Of a DNA stretch of 64,000 nt, positions 12,765 through 26,385 are shown in pieces. Made by a program: the position numbers and the translations under genes. The DNA lies in contig PUQB01000105.1 in NCBI GenBank assembly GCA_003024785.1, positions 517,580 to 581,579 on the forward strand, given 5' to 3'. The notes under the pieces were generated by a model. The model ran no database searches. It worked only from the letters and a program-made list of their open reading frames with translations, and had not been told where the DNA came from. This DNA comes from Selaginella tamariscina. Taxonomy: Eukaryota; Streptophyta; Lycopodiopsida; Selaginellales; Selaginellaceae. Positions within the stretch are counted from its first letter, which is position 1, and every line of letters begins with the position of its first letter.

Positions 12765-14336
12765 ACATAAAAAGAAACGAACCTGGGCACCTTACCAACC
12801 CGTCTAGGGTCGGCCTCCGTCGCTTGTCGCAATGCTCGAGCAAAAGCCTTGAACATTGCTTCAATTATATGGTGACTGTTTTTACCATCTCTCTGCACAA
12901 AAATGAGAATCACAACGTTATTATTGTGATATACAACATACCTTGGTAATGTGGAGGGTCATTCCACTTGTGTTCACAAGGGACTGGAAGAAGTGCTCAA
13001 CAAGCTGCATAGCACATCAACCTCTACCGTGCACACACACAACACACACTCTCTCTCTCGCGCGCGCGCACACACGACACACACCACTTACCTGTGTATC
13101 GTATTTACCGACCCGTTCCGTGGGAATAGTAGCGTTGTACGTAAGATGAGGCCTACCTGCCAAATCCTGGGAATAAATAAACCAAGTTATTAGACTATAA
13201 ATCATATATTAAATGATGTTTATGATACACTTGGTTTTGGTTTTACATACCACAACAACCTCCACAAGGGCCTCGTCCAGGGGAGCCGTAAAATGTCCAA
13301 ATCGATTAATTCCAGAACGGTCACCTAGAGCCTTCAGCAGTGCCTAGAAAATGGATACACTCCAAAAAGAGAATAAATGTGCATATGCATATGTGTATGT
13401 ATGTCTTGTGTGCGTGTGTGTATGTGAGAGAGAGAACGCAGTAAAGAATAAGACATAACATTATCTATACCGTGCCAAGTGCCAAGGCTACATCTTCGTT
13501 TGTATGGTGATCATCGATATGTGTGTCTCCACTGCTTTGATAGACAAGTCAAACAGACCATGAGAGGCGAGTTGCTGCAAACGAATTATTCAATTATCAG
13601 TAGGTCAGAATATTCAAAATCATATGTTTTGTGTGTATGTGTGTGTGTGTGTGTGCGTGTGTGTGCGCGTGAGAGAGAGAGAGAGAGGGAGGGAGGGAGG
13701 GAGGACTGACATCCATCATATGGTCTAGAAACGGAATGCCTGTGTCGGAGTTGCAAATTCCATTACCGTCAAGGTATATGGAAACGTCCACATTTGTTTC
13801 CTTGGTCACTCTTGTTACTCTTCCCACCCGAACTGCATACAACAGTTAACACTCACAGCGCTAAATGTACTCAGTAGTAACTTGGAGTGTTAAGGTATAA
13901 ATTAGCTCTACTGTATATAAATAATATGTACACAATAGTAACCATTTGACGTTTGTCAATGCTCATATTTAGCTATGAATATGCATCTATCTGTCTATAT
14001 ATAAGCCTCGTGTTATTGTTAACGTAATTCTGCTTTAATTAAACAAAACAGATTTCAGCTAGTACGCTAATTACGCGTTGTGTTGTGTCATACCAGGAGC
14101 GACAGCATCAGCAACTTCCGTTGGTACACCATTTGTAGATGCTCGCAGAGTCCGCCACTTTCTGCTCTTTGCAACAGGGAGGAATCGAAGAGAAAATACA
14201 AGGGACAAAACTCCGCCGGCGCATCAGCATTTTCCTCCGATGTTTGGTCTCCACGAGCTGAAGAACACACTGCAAACCTCAGGGCGTCCCGATTAATGGC
14301 TGGCGGCAATGTCCCTGCAGCACATCCGAGCGCCAT
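12487..14336 (-). CDS. HISN5: Imidazoleglycerol-phosphate dehydratase (histidine biosynthesis)
   Basis: Catalyses dehydration of imidazole glycerol phosphate to imidazole acetol phosphate, expected in the plastid. Nine exons: 14278-14336, 14094-14161, 13711-13832, 13471-13574, 13251-13343, 13092-13166, 12942-13004, 12783-12892, 12487-12514, all GT-AG and phase-consistent; the smallest intron is 49 nt. Signature pieces are [42 protein letters not shown] and [20 protein letters not shown], ending SSKGVLSRI. About 240 residues, normal for the plant enzyme. The N-terminal ~45 residues are poorly conserved and look like a transit peptide. The first intron (14162-14277) has a CTGAT branch-like site and a long pyrimidine tract. 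Exon 4 lacks one G: the codons after KAV read GAGAC where GGAGAC is needed for [13 protein letters not shown]. This breaks the frame just before the metal-binding His cluster. Dinucleotide repeats fill several introns. Confidence 0.9.
12554..12615. repeat. (TC)n-(CA)n microsatellite in IGPD intron
   Basis: TC repeats with one TTT interruption run into CA repeats inside the last IGPD intron. A second run, (GA)n at 12730-12760, lies in the same intron. Confidence 0.9.
13630..13704. repeat. (GT)n-(GA)n-(GGGA)n microsatellite
   Basis: Compound repeat that ends directly at the donor side of IGPD exon 3, in the intron between exons 3 and 4. Confidence 0.9.
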
Positions 14337-14498
14337 AGCCAGAACCTAATCAAGAACCCTAAAACAGAGAACTCAACAACCCTAAAAACATGTTTTATTT
14401 AAATGTGAGAAAATGTACATTTAGGTTAATCATTTCTGGAGCTTCTCGTCGTCAAAGGAATGCGGGGCACTGAAGGATCTGCATTCAAAGTAAGAGTT

Positions 14499-14829
14499 TT
14501 AGCTTGCTACGATTATATCGAGCGATTTTGTTACCACATGGCCGCCAATGTCGAGCAGGACTTGACAGGTGAGAGCAATAGGAAGAAGGGTCTTGACAAC
14601 CGTGCGGCCTACTCTTTCCTTGGAACAGAGGCACCGCGGGCTCAGTACATTACGGATGGCATCGCAGCAATCTGGGTGCATCTGGCCTTTCTTGGAGGCA
14701 AGACAGGTGAAGAGCTGAACGTATTGCAATTGATTCCCCTGAAGATCGGTATGTCTTGCACATTCTCTTCTGCCCAGATGCAATTCCGATAAGAAATGCA
14801 ACCAGAAGCAGCTTGTGAATGCTTCTCAT
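14499..14829 (-). CDS. Non-specific lipid transfer protein-like small secreted protein
   Basis: From ATG at 14829 the minus strand encodes a likely signal peptide (MRSIHKLLLVAFLIGIASG) and a first Cys (RMCKTY). After a one-base frame change near 14745 it continues QLFTCLASKKG, HPDCCDAI, RCLCSKE and LPIALTCQ. The order C...C...CC...CxC...C is that of plant nsLTP / DIR1-type eight-cysteine proteins, which bind lipids in a disulfide-braced helical shell outside the cell. Seven cysteines are visible; an eighth may be lost or lie in an unrecognised 3' exon, since GTAACA follows the last block. CCATAAAAT about 40 bp upstream of the ATG could be a TATA element. The overlapping plus-strand ORF 14460-14792 lacks family features and is treated as the shadow. 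Confidence 0.55.
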
Positions 14830-15183
14830 TTTGACATGGGATGACGCCTGTGAAGAACGAGGAGATTTTATGGGAGAGATGATCTCAGTAGATGTTCACG
14901 CAGTTTTGGGTCTGGTAGGTGGCAAAAGCCCTAAAAGTGAGACGCCAGCGTGGCCGTTGGCCAGATGAACGGATCCGATGCGTTGGTTTAAAATCAAATG
15001 GGCGGGAGACAGGGTTAGGGTTCAGGTTTGGTACGAGGTTCTACAGATCGTGGCGATCCAGAATGCTGGCTGGAAATTCATCAGATTGGGCAACTTGATA
15101 AGATGGGAGAGGTTTCTAGATTTGAGAGCAATGTGAAATCATACAGGGTTAGATGATTTGTGTGTGCATTTCCACAGTCGTAG
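14830..15183. other. Intergenic region between nsLTP-like and unknown gene
   Basis: Divergent spacer: the nsLTP-like gene starts leftward and the small basic protein gene starts rightward. No clear motif beyond the TATA-like CCATAAAAT next to 14860. Confidence 0.35.
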
Positions 15184-16357
15184 ATGAAAGGGCTTGTGAC
15201 GGAGTTATGGGACACCACGTACAGTGATTATGGGGTTTTACAAGGGAAAGGTACGAACAGTTTCATTTTGTATGTGTAGTTTAAGTCACTTTCCTAGATC
15301 ACTTTTACTTTCATAGTTATTAATGTTAAGATATAGATCTAAAGCTTTTACAAGGAGTCTTCTGTTGTGGGACACAATACTAAGAATTTTCTACAGTATT
15401 TATTTATATTCTAAGCCTTTTATATTTACGTTTTAACGGGTATGTATGCAGATCGAGGATAGTATGCTAGATGCGAGAAGAAGTGAGAAACTTTCTAGAG
15501 AGTTGAAGGAGTGTCATAAGAAGTTGAATGAGCTGCAATTGCGGGCTAAGATGATCTTCCAGGTATATTTAATAAGAATATTATTATTATTTGCTTTGTG
15601 TGTGTTGTGTGATCACATAATTGATGTTTAACTAAGTTTTATTTGTTTTATTAGAACGTCGAGGACTCAAGTCTATGCTCAGATACCAATCAGCTATACC
15701 CAATCTCAGATACACTGGATACAGTGTAGGAGTGGAGGAGAGGACTTAGAACAGAAATTGCGAGAACACCAGGAGAGCAGAGGCAGCTCCGTCATAAGCG
15801 GGATCCTGCATACTTGGAACGAATGTAAGTTCTTTCCCTTTTTAAAACTGTTATAATTGAATACATTCATTATTATAATTACTTGTAATTTCGCATATAT
15901 AACTATTTATAAAATGTGTTTAGTTAATATTATAACTCCTTTTACAGGCGCATGGAGGACCTTGTTAATGCATATAGATATAGGCAGTTATATCCAGCAG
16001 AATACAATATGGAACATAAGTTTCCTTCTCCACGTCTGTACATGGATATATCGACCCCATCACAAATACCAGAGATGAAAGACCCGCTCCTTTGCATCCA
16101 ATGGTGAACAGATACCACCACTATAAGTTTTACGGTACGTTTTTCACTTATTTATTTATTTTCATTCCTCGAGTGTTTTTAAACCATATTATCTTATATT
16201 GAATTACCGAAAGTTAAGTCATTTGATCATTAACACATATATATCATTTCTTACAGGATATGGTGGTCATGGGGCTAAGACTAGTTGGGGACACAACTTA
16301 CCTTTAGGTAGGAGAGTCAAGCACTGTAAAAGAAATCGTGCCTTGCCTCCTTGGTAA
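15184..16357 (+). CDS. Small basic protein of unknown function
   Basis: Not recognised. Five exons with GT-AG borders are proposed: 15184-15250, 15452-15562, 15655-15824, 15948-16134, 16257-16357. Exon 2 encodes a charged, heptad-like helix (RRSEKLSRELKECHKKLNEL). Exons 3 to 5 give a Tyr/Pro/Arg-rich part with RHKRDPAYLERM, YRYRQLYPAEYNMEHKFPSP and PLHPMVNRYHHYKFYGYGG, ending RVKHCKRNRALPPW and TAA. About 210-220 residues. Frame problems: exon 1 joins exon 2 out of phase by one base, exon 3 has an in-frame TAG at 15727-15729, and exon 4 changes frame by one base near 16078. The flanking coding pattern stays good, so indels or a decaying gene are both possible. It lies about 130 bp upstream of the kinase-like gene on the same strand. 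Confidence 0.5.
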
Positions 16358-16484
16358 TTATTTAGGAGGACTACTGTAACTTTTTCTTTTTCTCCGTTAT
16401 AACACGTGGATTTTCCGTGCCTTATCTTGCAAGTCAGCTAAGCATTTCTAGCCGATTTCTTAGATAGATTTGCAGCAGATTGTT

Positions 16485-18802
16485 ATGGCATTATCTGCAT
16501 CCACTGCTTGTGGAGGTCCAAGGTTCCTCGCAGGTACACGCAAGAGACGGAAGGGAACCTGGTGGTGGCAAGCATGGAAATGTTCTCCTCTAAAGACATT
16601 GTGGTGGAGCGTCTATTGGGACGTACGGCTACATGAACATCTCCAGGTATCTGTCCATTACACATGCACATACATACAAGCATATTATTTCTAGAGAGAG
16701 AGAGATTTGTATCATGTATGTATGCGTATGACTGAGATGTGTTCTCTTTAAGCTATGATTCACAGCCAGATGAAGCTACAATGAAGAATTTAATGGCTAT
16801 TTGAGGGCTTAAACATGCGGAGGTTTGGGGGACAAGAAGTCGGCAAGGTAGTGTACAAACGAGGTAAGCTTGTAAAATTAAATAAGCATGATATTTCAAT
16901 GTGATTCATTTTGAAGGTTGTATTCTGGACGAGTTAGCCGGTGCAAATGCAGGCACACGTGTTTTTTCTCAAGGTATGTATGCTCTCTCTCCCTCTGCAA
17001 CTTCCTTTTTTGCAGGCTTATCCTGCTAAAAGTGCTGGTGGTCTTCAAGCTGACATGATGGCTGCCAACGAACTTAATGCCCATGCTATTCTCCAGGTTG
17101 GTCACGCATGTTCCACGTATGTGCACGTCATATTGTTTGTATATTCTTCATACAGCAACGCTTTTGTCAACTTAGACAATAAATGCACGTATGTTGTATG
17201 TCCTTCATGGTAGTTATCAATATATTTGATGAAGTAGTGTATCGATTTTTCTTTTGCCTATTAACAGGATACATCCATGGGAAGTTTGTGTAAGCATATA
17301 GTTGTTCTTTGGGAGGCTTTGAGACAGGTGCAGGAGAACAGGTACTATGCATATTAAATCATAACCATGTGCATAATACTTTGATACATGCGCATCTACA
17401 TAGTATACATCATTTATTTTATAGTGCGCTATATTTAATGTTTAAGTGTTGAGTAATGTGTGTTCTTTCAGGACAGTGGCTTGTATTTCGTAACGATGGA
17501 ACACACTCAGGTGCTGACTATGCAATGGCAGCAAGCGTCGCAACAACGAAGAACGTAGCTGTGGGTGCGTGGGATTTCCGCGATAGTTTCAACAGGGAAG
17601 GTGTTATCGATGGGAGAAGGGCTTTCATACGGAATTACTCACTGGTGATTTCAAGGCTCTCTTTCATGCATTCCAGGGGCCGACTTCACCAGTCTCTGGT
17701 CCTGCATCCATTGTTTTCAAGTGAGTACACGTGCTCACACACAATGTATGCATGTTGGTGTGGTTGGTTGGGTGTACACATATACTAAGCTATAGTACCT
17801 TTATAATGTAGTGTATGCTGTGTATACTAGAAATTACAATATACTTGTATTATTAGAATGTACGCTATATATATACTGATCGCTGCAGTGTGATGGATGA
17901 GCGGAATGTGCGGCTGGTTGTGCCTCGTCTACGGGATCTTGCCTTTGCTGTAGATATCAGGTTAACTGGTTTGGTTCTCTTTTATCTGTTTGTATATGTA
18001 GATTAACTTGGGTATGTGTGGGTGTCCAATACATGTTTGGTGTGTGTTATATCAAACTAACATGTATTTCTATATACAGCAACGAAGTTTTGCTTGGACG
18101 GGAAGGTTCCACAAGTGTGAGTTTTGTAGGACTTTCCGAAAATCTTTGGCGAAGAGCATCTTCTGCAGGTGCTCGGACAATATTTGAGAGGAAGGCATTT
18201 GGCATTTCAGATGATATGTAAGAAATTTCTGTGTGTGTGTGTGTGTGTGTTAACCATTGTTTCATAGATACGCTGGTGGTCTCCTACTTGCTTATATTGT
18301 TTTCGTGTCGCTTAGTCAGCCTGGAAGCATTGACGCTCCATCACTTCAGGTATTGTTTTGGATCACCTGTGCGTGTATGAGAGAGGAGGAGTGTGGTGGT
18401 TATTACTTTAAAGCATGCCATTGGTTATCAGAGGCTTTTGGAGACCACGTTCTTGATTTGAATGCGGCAAGAGAGTAAGCTTTTACTGTTTATTAGAATA
18501 TTACGTGGTGATGTTTTTAGATACTGCATGATGGATGATAGATGGACGGAGGCAGTAAAGTTTCATGAGGACAATAGAGCTGGATGGAACTTCTCCAGTA
18601 AAACACTTACTACATCTATCGTATATATACATATACACGGACACATACTGGTGAACAAGCTCATGACCATACACGTGTGTGCATATGCATACATAACATA
18701 CACATTATTTAATAGTGGATGCATTGTGCAGGCAATGTTGAATCCAGATTATCGACAACGTCCTATAGCCGATGCGTGTTGTGTCATCGCTTCATGACAT
18801 GA
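16485..18802 (+). CDS. Plastid-type kinase-like protein with altered catalytic motifs
   Basis: Exons: 16485-16646, 16753-16863, 16917-16973, 17016-17096, 17268-17341, 17477-17720, 17889-17960, 18080-18217, 18268-18349, 18432-18474, 18521-18598, 18732-18802. Introns go down to 42, 46, 50 and 53 nt. The start MALSASTACGG resembles a transit peptide. A kinase-like fold is suggested by VERLLG near the Gly loop, VFLKAYP as the beta-3 Lys strand, and WDFRDSF. The catalytic-loop position reads MHSRGRLHQSL, the DFG position RLRDLAFAVDI. The C-lobe end is MLNPDYRQRPIADA plus HRFMT, as in kinase subdomain XI. HRD is replaced by HQS and DFG by RDL, so it is probably not a normal kinase; plants have a conserved family of such proteins, some fused to fibrillin domains. 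At least six single-base indels are needed (for example near 16627, 16964, 17312, 17698, 18450, 18758), mostly in short homopolymers. Confidence 0.7.
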
Positions 18803-18825
18803 ATAACGTGTAAAGACGGTATGTT

Positions 18826-18865
18826 ATATAATATATATATAGATATAGATATAGATATAGATAAG
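18826..18865. repeat. (AT)n/(AGATAT)n microsatellite
   Basis: AT run followed by AGATAT hexamers in the convergent gap between the kinase-like gene and GH1. Confidence 0.85.
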
Positions 18866-18923
18866 TAGAATGAAAATGTATTTACAGTGATTAAGGGGTG
18901 ATTAGCACATAAGTATGTGTTAG

Positions 18924-21698
<2,775 letters not shown>

Positions 21699-22524
21699 CA
21701 CTCAAGCAATGTATATATATACAGACAAACTAATGCATACAAAGTGTGCACTGTGCACTGGGGAAACAAGCCACTACATATATATTATTATATACAAAAC
21801 ATACTTAAATACGGCACGCATTTTGTTACCTTCAATCCTGGCGGTCGGATTTTGAGTCTATTTTGGACTATTTTTATTTTAGAATAATAGTTCTTTTTTT
21901 TTATCGAGATGATTTACACGTCGTAGAGTTTCACCATATAATATCATATAATTATGAATATAGTTAACTATATTCATAGGATTATATGTATTTAAATAAA
22001 TGAACTTTTAAATTTCAATAATAATCATGATTCTATGCGAAATATAAAAAGTCTAAATTTATAGCTTGTTATAATGGTATATATATACATGCGTTTGTAT
22101 ATTGAAATGCTATATATATATAGATGTGTTTAATTATAAAATTATTATAAAGCAGAAGCCACGTGGATGCACAGCATATGAATAAAGTGGAGGATATTTG
22201 GAAATATAATAGTATACTGTGAATAGGCTTGCTTTTTCAGCACGAAGTACAGATTAGATTTGTTAGAGCATCTCTACCGGTGGTTAGTATATTGAATTAA
22301 GTATAGTGCATATATTCCAATGTAAACTTATATGATTAATTACTTATTAACTAAGATAAACAATCGACCTTTACAAGCGTTGGTGTGGTGTGTGTGTGGT
22401 ATATTCTACGTATCTAAATATGTGTATATATATGCATGTGCATGTGTGCACATCAACATAGAATAAACACATGCTCATGTAAGAATGTGCACGTAGACAT
22501 GCTCGTGTATGTGACGTGTGTATA

Positions 22525-22561
<37 letters not shown>

Positions 22562-22731
22562 GTGCGCGCGGTGCGATGAAAAATTCATAGTTATATATTA
22601 ACTATATTAAAGCATGGCATATATAATTTGCACTATAACTATATAATTTTATCGGTATTAATTATGATTTTAAGAATAACTATAATTTATTATATATACT
22701 ATAACTATATTAAAGCATCAAATATATAATT
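21699..22731. promoter_or_regulatory. AT-rich upstream region of GH1
   Basis: Region upstream of the minus-strand GH1 start. It is very AT-rich with a (TA)n tract at 22520-22558 and TG/CA-rich tracts at 22380-22450. It probably includes the GH1 promoter, but no individual element could be assigned. Confidence 0.3.
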
Positions 22732-23219
22732 GGAAAAATTACATTTATACTACTGAAATTTATCATATTTATATATATCTAGAAGTTTTATATTTACATA
22801 TACACCCCTTTTAAAGTTTTAAATTTACATATATACCCTTATTAAACTTCAATTCTAATATTTTGACTTTTAAAAAATAATATTAATTAAAAATCTATTT
22901 TAATTCATAATATATTGCAAATGAAATAGTTAAAATTTATTAAGTATTAAATGTTAAATAATTATCATAAAAATAGAATATTTTTAAAAATAATTATATT
23001 GTATTGTGATATATATATTAATAGGTTGTATTGGACCTAAATATAATACAATATAAATTAATTATAAATTTTTATTAGTTTTTTAGAAATGTTTTTAATT
23101 TTTAATTTTGAAATTTATAAAGTTTTAAATTGAAGTTTCAAGAGTATATATGTAAATATAAAACTTATAAGGGTATATATGTAAATATGATAATTTCAGA
23201 GGTATAAATGTAATTTTCT
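22732..23219. mobile_element. MITE-like element with long terminal inverted repeats
   Basis: The left end (GGAAAAATTACATTTATAC at 22732-22750, then ctgaaatttatcatattta) is the reverse complement of the right end (taatttcagaggtataaatg taattttc, 23191-23219). The arms extend over about 100 bp and contain sub-repeats of TATATATGTAAATATAAAAC. The middle is non-coding and AT-rich. About 490 bp, no transposase, so a non-autonomous foldback or MITE-type element. The target duplication could not be fixed. A truncated relative is at about 26115-26385. Confidence 0.6.
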
Positions 23220-23583
23220 TTATATAATTTTAACTATTCTGAGTATATAATATAATATATTTTAGTAAATACAGGCACATAATGGCGTGTAATGCACACA
23301 AGTTCTTACAAAATGTGTAAAGAAAAGTTATGTAATTTTAACACAGTCGTACAAGCTTTAACGTAGTTTATATATAATATAGTTATATAAGTTTTCCTTA
23401 CTCAACAGGTCTTTACTATTTACTTAATTAATAATTATTAACATTACTTCTAAATTATATAATTATATATATAGCAGAAGCTTATTATAGTTATATATAA
23501 TATAGTAAGTTTTCCTTACATATTTAATACTATTATTATTTAGTTCATGGCCAGGCATTGCATACATACGTGCAGATTGACCT

Positions 23584-23625
23584 CTATCTATCTATATCTA
23601 TATCTATATCTATCTATCTATTATC
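23584..23625. repeat. (TCTATA)n/(TCTA)n microsatellite
   Basis: Short TCTATA and TCTA repeats just upstream of the GH1 relic. Confidence 0.85.
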
Positions 23626-23767
23626 TATATAATTCTTATTTATTAGTCATTGTTTTGAGATGGAAAATAATGACGATGCAGAGGATAATGTGCCAGTGCA
23701 TTTCTGTGTGTGACTCGTATTTGGATTTAACCTGGTTTAATTTTGTTTAAGAAGATGTAATGTTAAT

Positions 23768-24116
23768 GAGGAATATAGGCATGGATACATACCGCTTTTT
23801 TATCTCCTTAATATATATATTGTATGTGTGTGTGTGTGTGCGTGTGTATGATGTATATTTAATTCATTGATGTACCATGAATAGGCACTCTGCTGATAAT
23901 GGCTTACTACAATCTTTCTTCTTTAAGGTACACTTTTCTTTGATAGTTTGTTTCATATTCATAGAAGTGTCCTTTTATATGGAATAGATTCATTTGTTAC
24001 ATTGTATCACTAGGACCCTCCACAGGCACTTGAAGATGGTATAGGTGGCCGGCTTAACTCTACAATTGTGTAAGTTTCATACACTGAATAAAAGAGAGAG
24101 GTGTATGTCTTGTTTC

Positions 24117-24152
<36 letters not shown>

Positions 24153-24560
24153 ACTTTGATGGGAGTCGACTTAAGTACTGGATTAAGTTTAATGAGCCGC
24201 ATAACAGGGTATAAATGTTAATATAATTAGATTACATTTAATATATATATATATATATATAGCCCATTATGTTAGGTAAGATGCTTTCGGGATGCTTCAT
24301 AATATTTTGCTTTCTCATGCAAATTCCAGGTTACTTTGTTATATATATATATATATATACACCTGAGAAAGAACTACAATGTGGAGACGGCCCATGACTC
24401 AAACAATTACTTGACATGCGTTTTATAAACAGCAGTTTTTAACTTGATAAGACTTCGACGATGATTATTCCAACCAGCGAGTAGGTTTGGACTGAACACT
24501 ATTATGTAGCCAGTGATAATATATTTGTACCAGAGCGCTCGTGCAATAAGCACTATATGA
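23768..24560 (+). pseudogene. Decayed GH1 beta-glucosidase copy, opposite strand
   Basis: Fragments in GH1 order appear on the plus strand: GMDTYRFFIS (23778-23808, matches MDAYRFSIS), DPPQALEDGIGGRL (24014-24054, matches [14 protein letters not shown]), LKYWIKFNEPHNR (24172-24208, matches [13 protein letters not shown]), MLHNILLSHAN (about 24280-24325, matches AHNVLLSHA) and GLNTIM near 24486. Pieces between them are missing or frame-broken, exons are separated by TA/GT repeats, and nothing of the ITENG half is seen. It lies head to head with the GH1 gene at 18924-21698, about 2 kb away, so it is likely an old inverted duplicate. The acid/base Glu (FNEP) remains in the relic but the protein cannot be made. 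Confidence 0.7.
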
Positions 24561-24628
24561 ATGCCCAAGCAAAATTAAGTAAAAAATATACATGCACACA
24601 TCTGTATGTGTATAAGCACATGTAACGC

Positions 24629-26015
24629 TTAATAACGACATTTAATATGAAACTCATTCGTTCCAAAGTCAAGTTTTACCTTGGCTTTGGCATCCATCAG
24701 ATATATTAAACCCAGAAGATTAAATCCTTCAAGGTGTCTCTGTGACTCAAGTACGGTGAGGGACATCCATTTGCAATCACCTCTATTCCGTATGCATAAC
24801 CACCAAGAGTTCTTGTTATTTCCTCCCGTGAGCACCCTAAATCACGTAAGGTTTTACTGGTGAACCATGCACCGGGAGACCCTGTCCATGGAAATACTCT
24901 CAAATCATTCAAAGAGATTATGGACACTTTAAATAAAATTCTCTCTCACACACACGCATATATGTACAGACTATGTAAAGGACTTACCCGTGCCCAAGAT
25001 CACAGGAACTCTCATAGAGTGCTCACGATTTTTGACATCGAGAAGTAACCAGACCAGGTCCGAAATCTGCCCAACAATGTCGCTTCCAGTGGATGGGCTA
25101 GCTTCTTCAAAGCTAGGTTCTACTACAACGTAATCTTTATGTTTACATGGTACTAAGCAATGTAAAAGCTTAAAAATATTGGAAGCTTCTGCTGAATCGA
25201 CGAATGCAGGTTTTAACAAGCTGTACACACACAGATTCGCAGTTATATGTGAAATAATATATGTATATTGGAGTACCTGGTATTTGATGACGCTGAGTGA
25301 GCTTAAACTGCCATTTCGACTCATCAGAGTCGAAATCCATATAAAGGATGCTTCCAGACGTTCGTAGAAAGTCCAGTCCCAGTAGATTTGGACCAGAACT
25401 TATCTTCGATAGCAGAAAGGATTCACCAACAGCCACTATAGCTGTATTAGATGTGTTCACTGGAGATATCCGCTTTGCATCATTCACATAAATATGCGTA
25501 TGTGGTGCTCCCGTGTCAACTACAAAGTTGATGTATCTCCGACCGTGTATGCCTTGAACGGGTAAAGTGACATAGAGATGGTAATCGGCGTCGTTGAATG
25601 TGAGTTTATGTTCGCGAACTGTATATACTGAGTTAGATGTAACTACAAGTCATTTGTTTTATATATTAAATGGTTATATCAGCATACAACTGTTAATGGA
25701 TATCTATCTCAAGTATAAACACGATACATATATGCATTTGGTTATAGTGTGTGAATGTATTACACAAAGAGGATTTATATATCAGACACATAAGTCTGTT
25801 TGTCATGGATATACACACCATCACACACAGAGTTTGAGATTACCTGGTGCCAGGATCTCCTTACAACCAATCGTAGATCGTGAGGGCCTGATGATCGGTC
25901 GAGCTGTACTGATTCCGCCACGAGATTCACCGTTGATGGGTGACCTAAATATCGCCGTACGCGAAGACTGTGGTGATATTGTCGGCGGCATCACCCGGGA
26001 CAGTAACAGCACCAT
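24629..26015 (-). CDS. Two-lobed retropepsin-like aspartic protease homologue
   Basis: Exons 25844-26015, 25277-25618, 24988-25191, 24629-24926, GT-AG and phase-consistent; about 338 residues from ATG at 26015, chosen because no upstream in-frame ATG exists. The first ~20 residues are hydrophobic at the start (MVLLLSRVM) and may be a signal. Exon 2 encodes a retropepsin-type half: strand INFVVDTGAPHTHIYV with the catalytic DTG, then NLLGLDFLRTSGSILYMDFD. Exons 3 and 4 encode what looks like a second half: RVPVILGTG, then RVFPWTGSPGAWFTSKTL, then GFNLLGLIYLMDAKAKVKLD. The second active-site position reads WTG instead of DTG. One C is missing near 24775, shifting the frame before SLTVLESQRHLEG. 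No gag, reverse transcriptase or LTR flanks it, so it is host-type rather than a retroelement fragment. Function unknown; a single-chain dimer with one catalytic Asp is possible. Confidence 0.6.
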
Positions 26016-26114
26016 GACACAAATTTCTACCTCGTGCGGAAACCCTAAAATATTATATTTACATATATATTTACATAAACATTGACTTTTCACTATATAT
26101 TTAAGTCATAGAAT

Positions 26115-26385
26115 GAAATAAAATGGAATTTAGTAAGTAGTGAATAATTTTTTTAAAAATAATTACATTATATTGCAATATATGTTTAATGGGTTGCATT
26201 TTAAAACTAAATAAAACAGAATAAAAATTAATAATAAATTTTATTAATTAAAAAAAAACCATATTAACATTTAATTTTGGAATGCATAAAATTTTAAAAT
26301 CTGACAATGTACATAAAAATAAATATAAAAAAGTATTTATATAAATATGTTAAATTTCAAGAGTATATATGAAATTTCCTCATAA
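26115..26385. repeat. Truncated relative of the MITE-like element
   Basis: Shares 'tttttaaaaataattaca', 'gggttgcatt' and 'caagagtatatatg' landmarks with 22900-23160 in the same order, with many substitutions. The left terminal inverted repeat is missing. Confidence 0.45.

Noticed and set aside
14460-14792. 110-codon plus-strand ORF as a gene
   Set aside because: No recognisable motif; the opposite strand shows a signal peptide and an nsLTP cysteine pattern.
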